Assembly (NCBI RefSeq): GCF_015207105.1
Contig: NZ_JADEXO010000002.1
Location: 62,001-126,000 of the forward strand
From: a cf. Phormidesmis sp. LEGE 11477
Lineage (GTDB): Bacteria; Cyanobacteriota; Cyanobacteriia; Phormidesmidales; Phormidesmidaceae
Reading direction: 5' to 3'
DNA: 64,000 nucleotides
Shown: piece by piece, positions 54,462 to 62,282 of the stretch
Position numbering within the stretch: the first letter of the stretch is position 1
Layout: each line of letters begins with the position of its first letter
The notes under the pieces: model-generated
What the model was told of the DNA's origin: nothing
What the model saw: only the letters and a program-made list of their open reading frames with translations
The model's database searches: none
Position numbers and translations under genes: made by a program

Positions 54462-54944
54462 CTATCCTAGCTTTGCGGTGCATTCTAAGATCAAGCGCTG
54501 GTTAACGAGTGAATAAGGCTGAATGGTCAGTGCCCGGCGAAAAGACTGAATCGCAGCAGTGTAGTTGCCCACGGCGCTATGGCTAAGACCTAGCCCGTGC
54601 AGCGCCCCAAAGTGATACGGCACCAGCGCAATTGCTTTTTGACAGGCTGCGATCGCCCGCCAATACTCTCTTTGGGTATAGTGCAGAACCGCCAGACGAT
54701 TCCAGGCTTCAGCAAAATCGGGCTGCGCCTCGACAATATCATTCAGTAGGGCTTCAGCCTGACTCGGCTCACCCGATTCAAGGAGGGTTTGCGCTTCCAT
54801 TAGCTGCTGAGCGCCATAGACACCCTTTTGGTGAAACCAAGCATGCCAAAACAAGGAGGTGGCATGATCGCGTACTTCGGCGTCTGGCTGCTTGAGATCT
54901 TCAAGCAAACGGTCAACGCGATCTGAGTCCATCAATTGAACCAT
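54462..54944 (-). CDS. Tetratricopeptide repeat protein
   Basis: A 160-residue soluble protein. Residues about 70-155 hold three TPR-like pairs (AEALLNDIVEAQPDFAEAWN, AVLHYTQREYWRAIAACQKA, and LGLSHSAVGNYTAAIQSFRR). The N-terminal part (HATSLFWHAWFHQKGVYG) is a family-specific helix. A Met four residues in (54932) could be the start. It is 45 bases upstream of ispG and 65 bases downstream of the second ExbD gene, all on one strand, so it may act with either. Its partner is unknown. Confidence 0.75.
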   Translation of the reverse strand: MVQLMDSDRVDRLLEDLKQPDAEVRDHATSLFWHAWFHQKGVYGAQQLMEAQTLLESGEPSQAEALLNDIVEAQPDFAEAWNRLAVLHYTQREYWRAIAACQKAIALVPYHFGALHGLGLSHSAVGNYTAAIQSFRRALTIQPYSLVNQRLILECTAKLG

Positions 54945-55009
54945 TCCTTGTCGTCAAGAGCTTTAGAGCCAGCGGTCGGGTACCAATCAATGACGCAGGC
55001 ATCCCCTTA

Positions 55010-55429
55010 CTATTCTACGGCTAACGAGACTCGGCGACCGCCAATCCCTCTCAGCTCATCTAGCAGATTAGCGATATCGTCATAGGGTAGCGTCCGATCC
55101 GCCTTTAGCAAGATCGAGCCATCAGGATTCTCCTGAAAATAAGTTCTCAGTCTAGGTGACAAATTCCGCATCTGAATAATTTCGCCCTCTAAGACTAGCT
55201 GCCTTTGAGCAGTCAGGCCGATCACAAAAGGCACTGGCTCATCTGCACTGCTCGTTATGCTTTCATCTGTACTATTAACAGAGCGAGGTAGCGTCACCCC
55301 GTTGATCTGAACGCCCGTTAGGCCCATGGAAATAACCACGAAGAAGATCAGCACCGTCATCAAGACGTCCATCATCGGCACTAAGTTGACTTCGGGAATG
55401 CGGCTAGGGCGGCGGTGGCGAGTACGCAT
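55010..55429 (-). CDS. ExbD/TolR-like biopolymer transport protein (second copy)
   Basis: About 139 residues from ATG 55429. The frame is open to 55483 but the first 18 codons look spurious. The N-terminal topology is that of ExbD: short basic cytoplasmic start, EVNLVPMMDVLMTVLIFFVV membrane helix with the Asp that lines the proton path, then a periplasmic domain ending RADRTLPYDDIANLLDELRG. ExbD dimerises inside an ExbB pentamer and powers an outer-membrane partner. The two ExbD genes are adjacent and similar in layout, probably paralogous. Confidence 0.85.
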   Translation of the reverse strand: MRTRHRRPSRIPEVNLVPMMDVLMTVLIFFVVISMGLTGVQINGVTLPRSVNSTDESITSSADEPVPFVIGLTAQRQLVLEGEIIQMRNLSPRLRTYFQENPDGSILLKADRTLPYDDIANLLDELRGIGGRRVSLAVE

Positions 55430-55497
55430 AGAATCAGTGGCAGGTACGAATAAGATCAAAAGTGAAAAGTCGCAAGATAGCAAAGGGACGTAAGCTT

Positions 55498-55920
55498 TTA
55501 GGAATCTTCTCTGAGCGCTAAAGAAACTCGTTCACCGCCAACAGCTCGCATATCCCCAAGGAACTGAACCACCTGCTCGTAAGGAAGCTGGCGACTAGGA
55601 ATTAGATAGACAATGCTGTCAGCGTTTTGAGCCAGGTAAGACTCGATCTCAATGGCCAGAGTCTCTGGCTCGATCGGGTTGCCATTGAGCAGCCTTTGGC
55701 CGGTTTCATCCATTTCAACCACGAACGGATCTTGAACGCTGTCTGTATCGTTAGGAGTTTCTTCGGTTTGCTCGGGCGGCAGATCTACTTGAATGAGCTC
55801 TTCACTGCCTAGCGAGACGGAAACAACGACGAAAAAAGCCAGAACGCCCATCATTACCGTCAGCATAGGAATGAGATCGATGGTCGGAATGCCATTGTCT
55901 TCGGTATGTCGAAAGCGCAT
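55498..55920 (-). CDS. ExbD/TolR-like biopolymer transport protein (first copy)
   Basis: The 140-residue protein has IDLIPMLTVMMGVLAFFVVV in the membrane position. At the place where the second ExbD has an Asp (PMMDVL), this one has Thr (PMLTVM), so the proton-carrying residue may be missing. The periplasmic domain ends PSRQLPYEQVVQFLGDMRAVG. It follows ExbB by 144 bases and precedes the second ExbD by 68 bases. Together they suggest a 5:2 type ExbB/ExbD motor in which the two ExbD subunits differ, which is inference. Confidence 0.82.
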   Translation of the reverse strand: MRFRHTEDNGIPTIDLIPMLTVMMGVLAFFVVVSVSLGSEELIQVDLPPEQTEETPNDTDSVQDPFVVEMDETGQRLLNGNPIEPETLAIEIESYLAQNADSIVYLIPSRQLPYEQVVQFLGDMRAVGGERVSLALREDS

Positions 55921-56064
55921 TTTGAAAGCAAGAATTTTGATAGTGAGAAAAGGGCGTTCTACAGTCTGTATGGTTGAAACACTATGGAGCGATTAGGCAG
56001 ATCCATAAACTATAAAAAAGACAAATCTTAAAAGCTGAAGATGAATCTTGAAAGCGATGGATCG

Positions 56065-56808
56065 CTAAAAAATAGGCTGTTGCAGCGTTGGTGATGGCGG
56101 CGAGCTGCCTTCTGAATCAATCACCTTCGGGTTAATCTGTTGGTCTGACATGGCGCGATCGCCCCTCGGCAGCCGACCCGCTTCATACCAATACTGGCGA
56201 TAGATCAGCTCTAGCTCGTTTCCAGCTTCTGAAAAGTAGTCCATCTGCTGGGCCTGCAGCGTTACCATCACGCGCAAAACCAGCAGTGCCAAAATTGCCA
56301 CCACCATACCAGCCGCTGTTGTGATCAAAGCTTCACCAATACCGCCAGCGGCTTCTGTCGCACCGACAGCCCCTTCGCTACCGCCAATATTCAAGTTCTC
56401 AAATGTTCTAATCAGACCCGTCACTGTGCCCAGCAGTCCTAGCAAAGGCGCGACAGCGACGACGGTCTCTAGCAGCTTGTCACCTTTTCGCATTTTGACA
56501 AATTCTTTGTCGGCAGCGTTTTCGAGCGCCAGGCGAAAGGAGTCAGGAGACGGATGTTGGAGGCTGAGCGGCGCGATCAAAAAGCGGCCAATCGGTAGGT
56601 CGCGGGCGCGAGAGGCGATCGCCGCCGCCTCATCTAAACTTGTCCGCGCCTTGTCTAGCACCTCATTGACGACCTTGGCTTCTCGCCGTAGCAAATCCGT
56701 CCAAAAAGTTGCTCTTTCTAGCGCGCAGGCTACCGTAAAGACAGACGCGCCAACGATTGGCACCATCACCGGGCCACCCCTTGCCAAGAAATCAAATACG
56801 GTTGTCAT
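56065..56808 (-). CDS. ExbB/TolQ/MotA-type proton channel protein
   Basis: The 247-residue protein has an N-terminal helix near 12-30, and the two-helix signature of the family: VVAVAPLLGLLGTVTGLIRTFEN near 110 and GEALITTAAGMVVAILALLVL near 165. A Pro-rich C-terminal tail follows. It forms a pentamer driving proton-powered ExbD motion. No TonB or outer-membrane receptor is in the window. ATG at 56808 agrees with family length. It leads the ExbB-ExbD-ExbD-TPR-ispG run on the minus strand. Confidence 0.88.
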   Translation of the reverse strand: MTTVFDFLARGGPVMVPIVGASVFTVACALERATFWTDLLRREAKVVNEVLDKARTSLDEAAAIASRARDLPIGRFLIAPLSLQHPSPDSFRLALENAADKEFVKMRKGDKLLETVVAVAPLLGLLGTVTGLIRTFENLNIGGSEGAVGATEAAGGIGEALITTAAGMVVAILALLVLRVMVTLQAQQMDYFSEAGNELELIYRQYWYEAGRLPRGDRAMSDQQINPKVIDSEGSSPPSPTLQQPIF

Positions 56809-56862
56809 ACATCAAGCAATAAGAAGGACACAAGCAGCCAGCGCGAAGCACTGCAATCAAAG

Positions 56863-57237
56863 CTATATCAAGCCTCTATCCCTCATGATACTCAATAGCC
56901 AGTTCGCCATAGTGGCCCGGCGGGTCAGCCTGGGCACGAGCTGATCGACGGAGTAGCCCTTAAAGCCTAGAACCGTCTTGAGTAGCTGCTTATTTTCTTT
57001 GGGAATTGCCCTAGTGAGCTGTACCGTTGCCGGTCTGCTCTCGATGAAATTAGGTGGCTCAGGATACTTTTGGGCCCAGGCATCGTCTACGTTTTGGGTT
57101 TGCCAAGTTTGGGTATCCAAGCTGTAGTCATAGCCGAGGGTTTGCCAGACTAGCTGGTTAACCGTATCGTCGGCTAGGTCGCCATTGAGGATAGCCCACA
57201 GCGTTTCAGTTGTTAGATCAGGAAGGTCAGTCATCAT
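56863..57237 (-). CDS. DUF1823 protein (cyanobacteria-specific)
   Basis: The 124-residue protein starting MMTDLPDLTTETLWAILNGD has the pattern I recall for DUF1823: VNQLVWQTLGYDY, then KYPEPPNFIESRPATVQLTR and KQLLKTVLGFKGY, ending TRRATMANWLLS. The frame extends 30 codons further upstream, but that part would overlap the birA region and is not conserved. Function unknown, largely limited to cyanobacteria and plastids. Its 5' end is divergent from birA (start 57317), so they share an 80-base promoter region. The ExbB gene is 54 bases downstream of its stop. Confidence 0.88.
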   Translation of the reverse strand: MMTDLPDLTTETLWAILNGDLADDTVNQLVWQTLGYDYSLDTQTWQTQNVDDAWAQKYPEPPNFIESRPATVQLTRAIPKENKQLLKTVLGFKGYSVDQLVPRLTRRATMANWLLSIMRDRGLI

Positions 57238-57316
57238 AGAACCGATAATACCAACCAATCTGAATCCCATCCGTGCCCTAACAATTAGTCGCCAGAAAAT
57301 CCAGACGGCCCTAGCG

Positions 57317-58309
57317 ATGGACGGCACAGAGCTAGGAATCCGCCCAGAATTAAGTCAGATTCGCCCTCAGTTTGACATTCACCTATTTGAAACCCTGCCT
57401 TCGACAAATACGCATCTGTGGCAGATGTTGAAAGCCGACACTCCGACCCAGGCCAAAGCCAAAACTAAAGCCAAAGCCAAAGCCGGAACGGTCGTGATCG
57501 CGCAGCAGCAGTCTTCAGGTCGTGGGCAGCGCGATCGCACCTGGCAGTCGGATCCAGGTGGCCTCTACCTTTCCCTAGCGCTAGAACCAGACTGGCCGAT
57601 TGCTCGGAGCGCTCAGCTCACTTGCTTTAGCGCCTGGGGGATTGCGATCGCTCTGAACAATCTTGGTATCCCGATCCAGATCAAATGGCCAAATGACCTT
57701 TTTTATCAGGGCCAAAAGCTCGGAGGCATTCTCACCGAAACCAAGCTGTCACAGTATGACGCGATCGTTTCAAACCCAGAGCTAGCGAACGAAAGAACAG
57801 GCTCTACTGTCCGTATCAAGCAGGCCGTAATCGGTGTAGGACTGAATTGGCACAACCTGGTCCCACAGTCTGGAATTACTCTGACAAAAATATTAGAGAG
57901 TGGGCTTTATCCACTCGCACAAACCAAAATAAATTGCTTAGAGACGCTAATTGTCGTTGTCCTCAGGGGAATCCTGCAAGGGTACTTTTATCAACAGCAG
58001 GTGGGTAGTCAAGTTTTCATGAAGACCTACCAGAAATTACTCACTCAAGTCGGCAAAACTGTTTCAGTGGAGAAAGATACGCTTAGGCTTGTGTCAGTGT
58101 CAAATGCGACAGGTAGTTGTTCGCAAAACAGTTGTTCTGGCAAGGTGATTGGCATTTCAGAAGAAGGTTATCTACAAGTCGCGTTACCAGTCGCGCTGAA
58201 AGCAGGTGAGCACAGCCTTACGAGCCAGGGCTTATCGGGAAACTGGCGTCAGCAGACAGTCCAAAGTGAAAACATTCTGCTGATAAGACCCAGCGAAATT
58301 CACATATAG
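57317..58309 (+). CDS. birA: Biotin--[acetyl-CoA-carboxylase] ligase
   Basis: The protein has 330 residues from ATG 57317. The N-terminal LFETLPSTNTHLWQML leads to the biotin-binding loop SSGRGQRDRTWQSDPGGLYL, then the active-site region IKWPNDLFYQGQKLGGILTE and VIGVGLNWHN. No DNA-binding domain, so it is the monofunctional type. Between residues about 45-65 a stretch of Ala/Lys (AKAKTKAKAKAG) encoded by six-base units GCCAAA interrupts the usual linker before TVVIAQQQSSGRG. The long frame back to 57185 is excluded as it overlaps DUF1823. The biotin protein ligase loads acetyl-CoA carboxylase. Confidence 0.92.
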   Translation: MDGTELGIRPELSQIRPQFDIHLFETLPSTNTHLWQMLKADTPTQAKAKTKAKAKAGTVVIAQQQSSGRGQRDRTWQSDPGGLYLSLALEPDWPIARSAQLTCFSAWGIAIALNNLGIPIQIKWPNDLFYQGQKLGGILTETKLSQYDAIVSNPELANERTGSTVRIKQAVIGVGLNWHNLVPQSGITLTKILESGLYPLAQTKINCLETLIVVVLRGILQGYFYQQQVGSQVFMKTYQKLLTQVGKTVSVEKDTLRLVSVSNATGSCSQNSCSGKVIGISEEGYLQVALPVALKAGEHSLTSQGLSGNWRQQTVQSENILLIRPSEIHI

Positions 58310-58339
58310 TTAGTACCAGTTAGGGTTAATTTTAGGTTG

Positions 58340-60070
58340 ATGACTATGACAGCTTCCAAGCAAAACCTTAGATCTCAAGCGGCGCATTCGGTAAAGCCAA
58401 AGACGGTAGAGACCAATGCGATTATCCCTACAAAAGGCGATCGAGATAGCGGCTTGTCGGTTGGGCAAAAGCTTCGGAGAGGCTGGCTAGTCGCTTTTGG
58501 TTTTATGAGCAGCTGCGGCTTAGTTACCAGCCAGATCAACTTTGCAAAGGCAGAAAGCGATCACGTAGAAGGCGATTACGCTGTAGAAGTAGAAGGTGAT
58601 TATGCCGTAGAAGCTCACCACCTCAGCGATCCTGATTCGCCCCTATCAGTTGATGTAACTTCTGCTTCGTCCCTAGCCCAGCCTGCGCCTACAGCCAGCG
58701 CTTCTCCTTCTTTTTCAGAATCGAAACCATCTGCCGCGAGAGGCGTCTACTCTTCTCATCCGCTTGTTGGCATGATTGAACCCGGACTAGTCGCTGCGCC
58801 CCTAGTCGAGTATGTCAGCACGACCGCTTCGACCACTACTGTTCCAGAGACAGCACTAGAGGCGGCACCAGCGGCGGCACCAGCCCCAGCAGTGGAAGCC
58901 GCGCCAGCAGATATCGCTAGCCCATCAGTCAGCCCATCCGTAGGTGCTAGCCTTGAGCCCTTCACCCCAGCGGCTGCTGAACCAGCACCAGCAGCACCGA
59001 TAGTTGAAGCCACGACAGAAGCTGCGCCAATCCTGACGCCAGCACCGACCGCCGAGCAAGTAACCCCCACCGAAGTCACACCAATTGCACTCCCAGAGGG
59101 CATCACCCGACCAGGCGAGTATGACAGCATCTTTGTCGATCCCACAGACTACAGCGTCGGCGCAACCCAGACCCCAGATGTAGTAGTCGCTGAGCAGTCT
59201 ACAGGCTGTGAATTCACAGTATCTCAGGGGCAAGGCGTCCCAAATGGCGCTTGTGGAACCGCCTCTCCGGTTGCGCCAGCTAATGGAATCGCTAGCGGCA
59301 GCGCCGAGTCAACGGCTAATGCGATCGCGCCCACTCAGAATTCTCAGGCATCGCCAGTTGCCAGCGATCCTGCGGTCAACGTCGGCCCTGTCAGCTTTAG
59401 CGCCTCCGGTATTCGACTGTCAACTAGCGCGGCAGGTCGCGCTTATCTCAATCGCTCAGTGCGTCCGGTAGTGAACCTGCAGGCTGCTGCCGAGTTTATA
59501 TTCCCGCTATCAACGCCGTCGCCAATTAGCTCTTTGTTTGGCTTTCGGATTCATCCAATTTGGGGCGACCACCGCTTTCACGCGGGTACTGATATCGCTG
59601 CGCCGCAAGGCACTCCTGTATTGGCTGCTCAAGATGGAGTGGTGGCAGCAGCCGGAGAAGCAGGCGGCTATGGACTGATGGTGGTCCTAGAGCACGAGCT
59701 AGAAAAGGACACGCTAGAGAGCCGATACGCTCACCTATCAGAGATCTTTGTAGAGTCTGGTACGGCGGTGAAGAAAGGAGAGGTTGTAGGGCTAGTCGGG
59801 AGTACAGGTAACTCCACAGGGCCACACTTACACTTTGAGATGCGAGAGCTAACAGCAGATGGATGGGTGTTACTCAATCCCGATAGCATGGTACAGGCTT
59901 CTCTGGCTAGACTCGTGCAGGCGCTGAACAATCCCAATCAAACCATCAGCTTTAACCTGAGTGATTTCAAACTCAACAATCTAAAAGCAGACGAAACAGT
60001 AGAGAATACAGAATTCTTGACCGGACAAGATGGGTTGCCATATCGCCCGGCCCAACCAAATGCCAGTTAA
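58340..60070 (+). CDS. M23 family metallopeptidase, secreted, with a long Ala/Pro-rich linker
   Basis: About 576 residues. A basic N-terminus with a hydrophobic stretch near residues 50-75 (GWLVAFGFMSSCGLVT) acts as signal or anchor. The next about 320 residues are Ala/Pro/Thr/Val-rich and probably disordered or wall-spanning. They contain VEGDYAVE twice in tandem (24-bp units, 58565-58612). The catalytic M23 domain at about residues 390-510 has HPIWGDHRFHAGTDIAAPQG (zinc His/Asp), DGVVAAAGEAGGYGLMV and the catalytic GPHLHFEM. Such enzymes cut peptidoglycan cross-links, or serve as inactive regulators. Start: ATG 58340 after TTG 58337. The stop region is duplicated downstream. Confidence 0.87.
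   Translation: MTMTASKQNLRSQAAHSVKPKTVETNAIIPTKGDRDSGLSVGQKLRRGWLVAFGFMSSCGLVTSQINFAKAESDHVEGDYAVEVEGDYAVEAHHLSDPDSPLSVDVTSASSLAQPAPTASASPSFSESKPSAARGVYSSHPLVGMIEPGLVAAPLVEYVSTTASTTTVPETALEAAPAAAPAPAVEAAPADIASPSVSPSVGASLEPFTPAAAEPAPAAPIVEATTEAAPILTPAPTAEQVTPTEVTPIALPEGITRPGEYDSIFVDPTDYSVGATQTPDVVVAEQSTGCEFTVSQGQGVPNGACGTASPVAPANGIASGSAESTANAIAPTQNSQASPVASDPAVNVGPVSFSASGIRLSTSAAGRAYLNRSVRPVVNLQAAAEFIFPLSTPSPISSLFGFRIHPIWGDHRFHAGTDIAAPQGTPVLAAQDGVVAAAGEAGGYGLMVVLEHELEKDTLESRYAHLSEIFVESGTAVKKGEVVGLVGSTGNSTGPHLHFEMRELTADGWVLLNPDSMVQASLARLVQALNNPNQTISFNLSDFKLNNLKADETVENTEFLTGQDGLPYRPAQPNAS
58565..58612. repeat. 24-bp tandem coding duplication in the M23 gene
   Basis: Two units (58565-58588 and 58589-58612) both encode VEGDYAVE and differ only at three third-codon positions, which is a synonymous pattern. 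Confidence 0.85.
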
Positions 60071-60113
60071 TACAGCCAGTTGATCCAAATGCCAGTCGAT
60101 ACAGCTAGCTGAT
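60056..60113. repeat. 29-bp duplication across the M23 stop codon
   Basis: The unit at 60056-60084 starts with the final codons CCAAATGCCAGT, continues through the TAA stop and ends CAGTTGAT. It is repeated at 60085-60113 with the stop changed to CGA. A partial third copy (ACAGCTAGCCGATAC) follows. Confidence 0.88.
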
Positions 60114-60200
60114 ACAGCTAGCCGATACGCATGTCAGTCGGTGCAACGGTGTAGCGCCACCGCCCAGCTAGCTTTGCACACTGTCTAAGCGCATCGTCTA

Positions 60201-60245
60201 ACTTGAACACCGTCTACTTGAACACCGTCTACTTGAACACCGTCT
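60201..60245. repeat. 15-bp perfect tandem repeat, three copies, before menI
   Basis: ACTTGAACACCGTCT occurs at 60201-60215, 60216-60230 and 60231-60245 without any difference, and a partial copy (CATCGTCT) precedes it. Each copy contains a TTG in the menI frame, so three equivalent alternative starts exist. The array ends five bases before the GTG used here. Confidence 0.93.
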
Positions 60246-60250
60246 CAGCA

Positions 60251-60748
60251 GTGGCCTTTAGATACTGTCGAACGATTCGTTTTCATGAAACAGACGCAGC
60301 AGGTGTGGTTTACTTTGCCAACGTGCTGACGCTTTGTCATGAGGCATACGAGGCAGCGCTGGGCGAAGCCTTCATAGATGTGGCTGATTTTTTTTCTACA
60401 TCGAACCCTTTACCGATTCCGATCGTTCATGCCGAGGCTAGCTATTTCAAACCGCTACGGTGCGGAGACAAGATCGCCATCACGTTGGCTCCGCTGCGGC
60501 TCACGCCTTACAGCTATGAAGTCCGCTACACCCTCACCTACCAGCAATCTGGCCAGCAATCTAGACCAGAAACCCATTTATTAACCCAATCATTGTCAGC
60601 CGCTCAATCACAGAATGAGCGTCCTCTTGCCACGGCCCTGACTCGGCACGTATGCATCGATAAAACGACGCGCCAAAAACAGATTATTGATCCTCGGTTG
60701 GATGACTGGTTAAACGAGCCAGCCGCGATCGCAGCGCCAGATGATTGA
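60251..60748 (+). CDS. menI: 1,4-dihydroxy-2-naphthoyl-CoA thioesterase (hotdog fold)
   Basis: About 165 residues from GTG 60251. The frame opens upstream with TTG codons in the 15-bp array and could add LNTVYLNTV-like residues. The family motif RTIRFHETDAAGVVYFANVL contains the catalytic Asp and matches the known DHNA-CoA thioesterase Slr0204 pattern. Then come PIVHAEASYFKPLRCGDKI and the late hotdog strands. It releases 1,4-dihydroxy-2-naphthoate from CoA in phylloquinone synthesis. The context agrees: menE, menC and menA lie opposite. The 3' end overlaps the menE 3' end by 65 bases (convergent). Confidence 0.87.
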   Translation: MAFRYCRTIRFHETDAAGVVYFANVLTLCHEAYEAALGEAFIDVADFFSTSNPLPIPIVHAEASYFKPLRCGDKIAITLAPLRLTPYSYEVRYTLTYQQSGQQSRPETHLLTQSLSAAQSQNERPLATALTRHVCIDKTTRQKQIIDPRLDDWLNEPAAIAAPDD

Positions 60749-62282
60749 TTTTCCCCTGTGCGTTTTTAGGCAGAGTCTCTAGCGCGAACCATCGCTTTGG
60801 ATATTTGTATCGGCTGAGCTGATTGCCATTGTCTAGAGCGACTCTCAAGCTATCGGTAGAAACGGCCTGATGGCGTGGAACGTACGCGGCACCGACCACT
60901 TCACCCCAATCGGCATCAGGTAGCCCGACAACGCAGACATCTAGCACCTGGCCTGTACGCCACAGCGCCGTCTCCACTTCAGAAGGGAAAATGTTTTCGC
61001 CGCCGCTGATGATCTTGCTGCTGGCGCGCCCGGTGATGTGCAATCGGCCATCGCGATCTAGATAGCCCAGATCGTCTGTGTAGAGGGTTCGGCCTTTGAA
61101 ACGAGGCGAAGGCGCACTGTAATAGCCGTGGGCGATCGCATTCGAAGTCACCACAACCTGCCCAGTCTCTCCACGAGGTAACGGTTTGCCACTCTCTTCA
61201 ATCTGGATGGTCGCGTGAGGCATTGGCCAGCCGCTAGTTAGTGGGTAGGCCGTGTCTAGGGAAAAGTCTGGCGATCGCATCGCGCTTACCATCGCCCCTG
61301 TCTCCGTCATGCCATAGGTCAGACAGAGAGGAATCCGATGACTTGCAGCCCGATCGAGTAGAGCCGGCCAAGGAGGAGCACCCCCTAAGAGAACGGCATG
61401 AAACTGCCTGAGCCAGGAAGATTTCTCGGCATCGATCAGGCGAGAGAGCTGGGTTGGAACCAGAGATAGGTAAGTGTAGGGAGGAAGTAGCGCAGAATTT
61501 GACTGGGCATCTGACTGGGAATCTGGCTGGGCACAGAGCAAATCTTTGAAAGCGGCGATCGCAAGCTGACCGCCCGTTAGCCAGGTTCGCAGCGCCTGCA
61601 TCAGTCCGCTGACATGATAGAGCGGCAAAACACAGTAGGCATTGATAGGCGTATTTTTAGGTTGAAAGTAGCGCGCAAAGCCATACACGGCAGCGGTGAG
61701 TGTGGCCCAGGTGTGGCAGGCGAACTTAAGCTGACCAGACGTGCCGCCTGTTGGGATGAGGATGAGGCTTCGACTCCGCTCAGCCTCCAGGCTTTGGATT
61801 CGTTTATTGACCGAGATTTGGCCCTGTTTGGCTGTCTGACTTCGTTCAGCGATGGGATCAATTAGGTCAGCGACTGGTTCAGCGGTTGAAGCCAGGTTGT
61901 CAAGCGTAGACGACGGACTCCAAATGATGCTGGGATTGGTTTGATTGAGAGCAGACTGCCATTCTGACTTCGCCCAGTTTGGATTGGCGAGGGCAACCGT
62001 CCAACCTGCTAATACGCCTGCCCAAAACCCAGCCAAAAAATCCGTCGGCTCAGCATCTGCAACCAGCACAACCAAAATCGTCTTGCCTTCACCGCGATGC
62101 TGCTTACTATGCTCTAGAGCATACGCTTCCAACTGCTCACGCCGCGCCGTCACCAGCGCCGACCAAGATGCTAGATCTTCCCCGATTGCCCACTCGCCAT
62201 CTTTCCCAGTTTCTCTATCGCTCTGGTGGCCAGCAACACATCCATCGCGCTGCAACCTCGCCCACACTGCCGCTGGCGTCAT
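60684..62282 (-). CDS. menE: o-Succinylbenzoate--CoA ligase
   Basis: About 532 residues from ATG 62282 (the frame is open to 62309), a member of the AMP-forming acyl-CoA synthetases. Motifs: P-loop-like LIPTGGTSGQLKFACHTWAT, LTYGMTETGAMVSAM, TDDLGYLDRDGRLHITGRAS, and C-terminal KNAQGKINHLALRSR. It activates o-succinylbenzoate in the phylloquinone pathway. Its start overlaps the stop of menC by four bases (ATGA at 62279-62282), so translation is coupled. A CTGAGCGGAGTCGAAG element (61767-61784) lies in frame just before the P-loop and encodes EAERSRSL. Its 3' end overlaps menI. Confidence 0.92.
   Translation of the reverse strand: MTPAAVWARLQRDGCVAGHQSDRETGKDGEWAIGEDLASWSALVTARREQLEAYALEHSKQHRGEGKTILVVLVADAEPTDFLAGFWAGVLAGWTVALANPNWAKSEWQSALNQTNPSIIWSPSSTLDNLASTAEPVADLIDPIAERSQTAKQGQISVNKRIQSLEAERSRSLILIPTGGTSGQLKFACHTWATLTAAVYGFARYFQPKNTPINAYCVLPLYHVSGLMQALRTWLTGGQLAIAAFKDLLCAQPDSQSDAQSNSALLPPYTYLSLVPTQLSRLIDAEKSSWLRQFHAVLLGGAPPWPALLDRAASHRIPLCLTYGMTETGAMVSAMRSPDFSLDTAYPLTSGWPMPHATIQIEESGKPLPRGETGQVVVTSNAIAHGYYSAPSPRFKGRTLYTDDLGYLDRDGRLHITGRASSKIISGGENIFPSEVETALWRTGQVLDVCVVGLPDADWGEVVGAAYVPRHQAVSTDSLRVALDNGNQLSRYKYPKRWFALETLPKNAQGKINHLALRSRLARLTSHPTEDQ
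61767..61784 (-). repeat. Interspersed element CTGAGCGGAGTCGAAG inside menE
   Basis: GCTTCGACTCCGCTCAGC on the plus strand is the complement of CTGAGCGGAGTCGAAG, one base from the CTGAGCAGAGTCGAAG core at 5999-6041. It stays in reading frame and falls between a variable linker and the P-loop of the ligase. Confidence 0.7.

Noticed and set aside
58756-59233. Minus-strand Gly/Ala- and Trp/Cys-rich frames within the M23 gene
   Set aside because: They mirror the Ala/Pro-rich linker of the M23 peptidase on the opposite strand.
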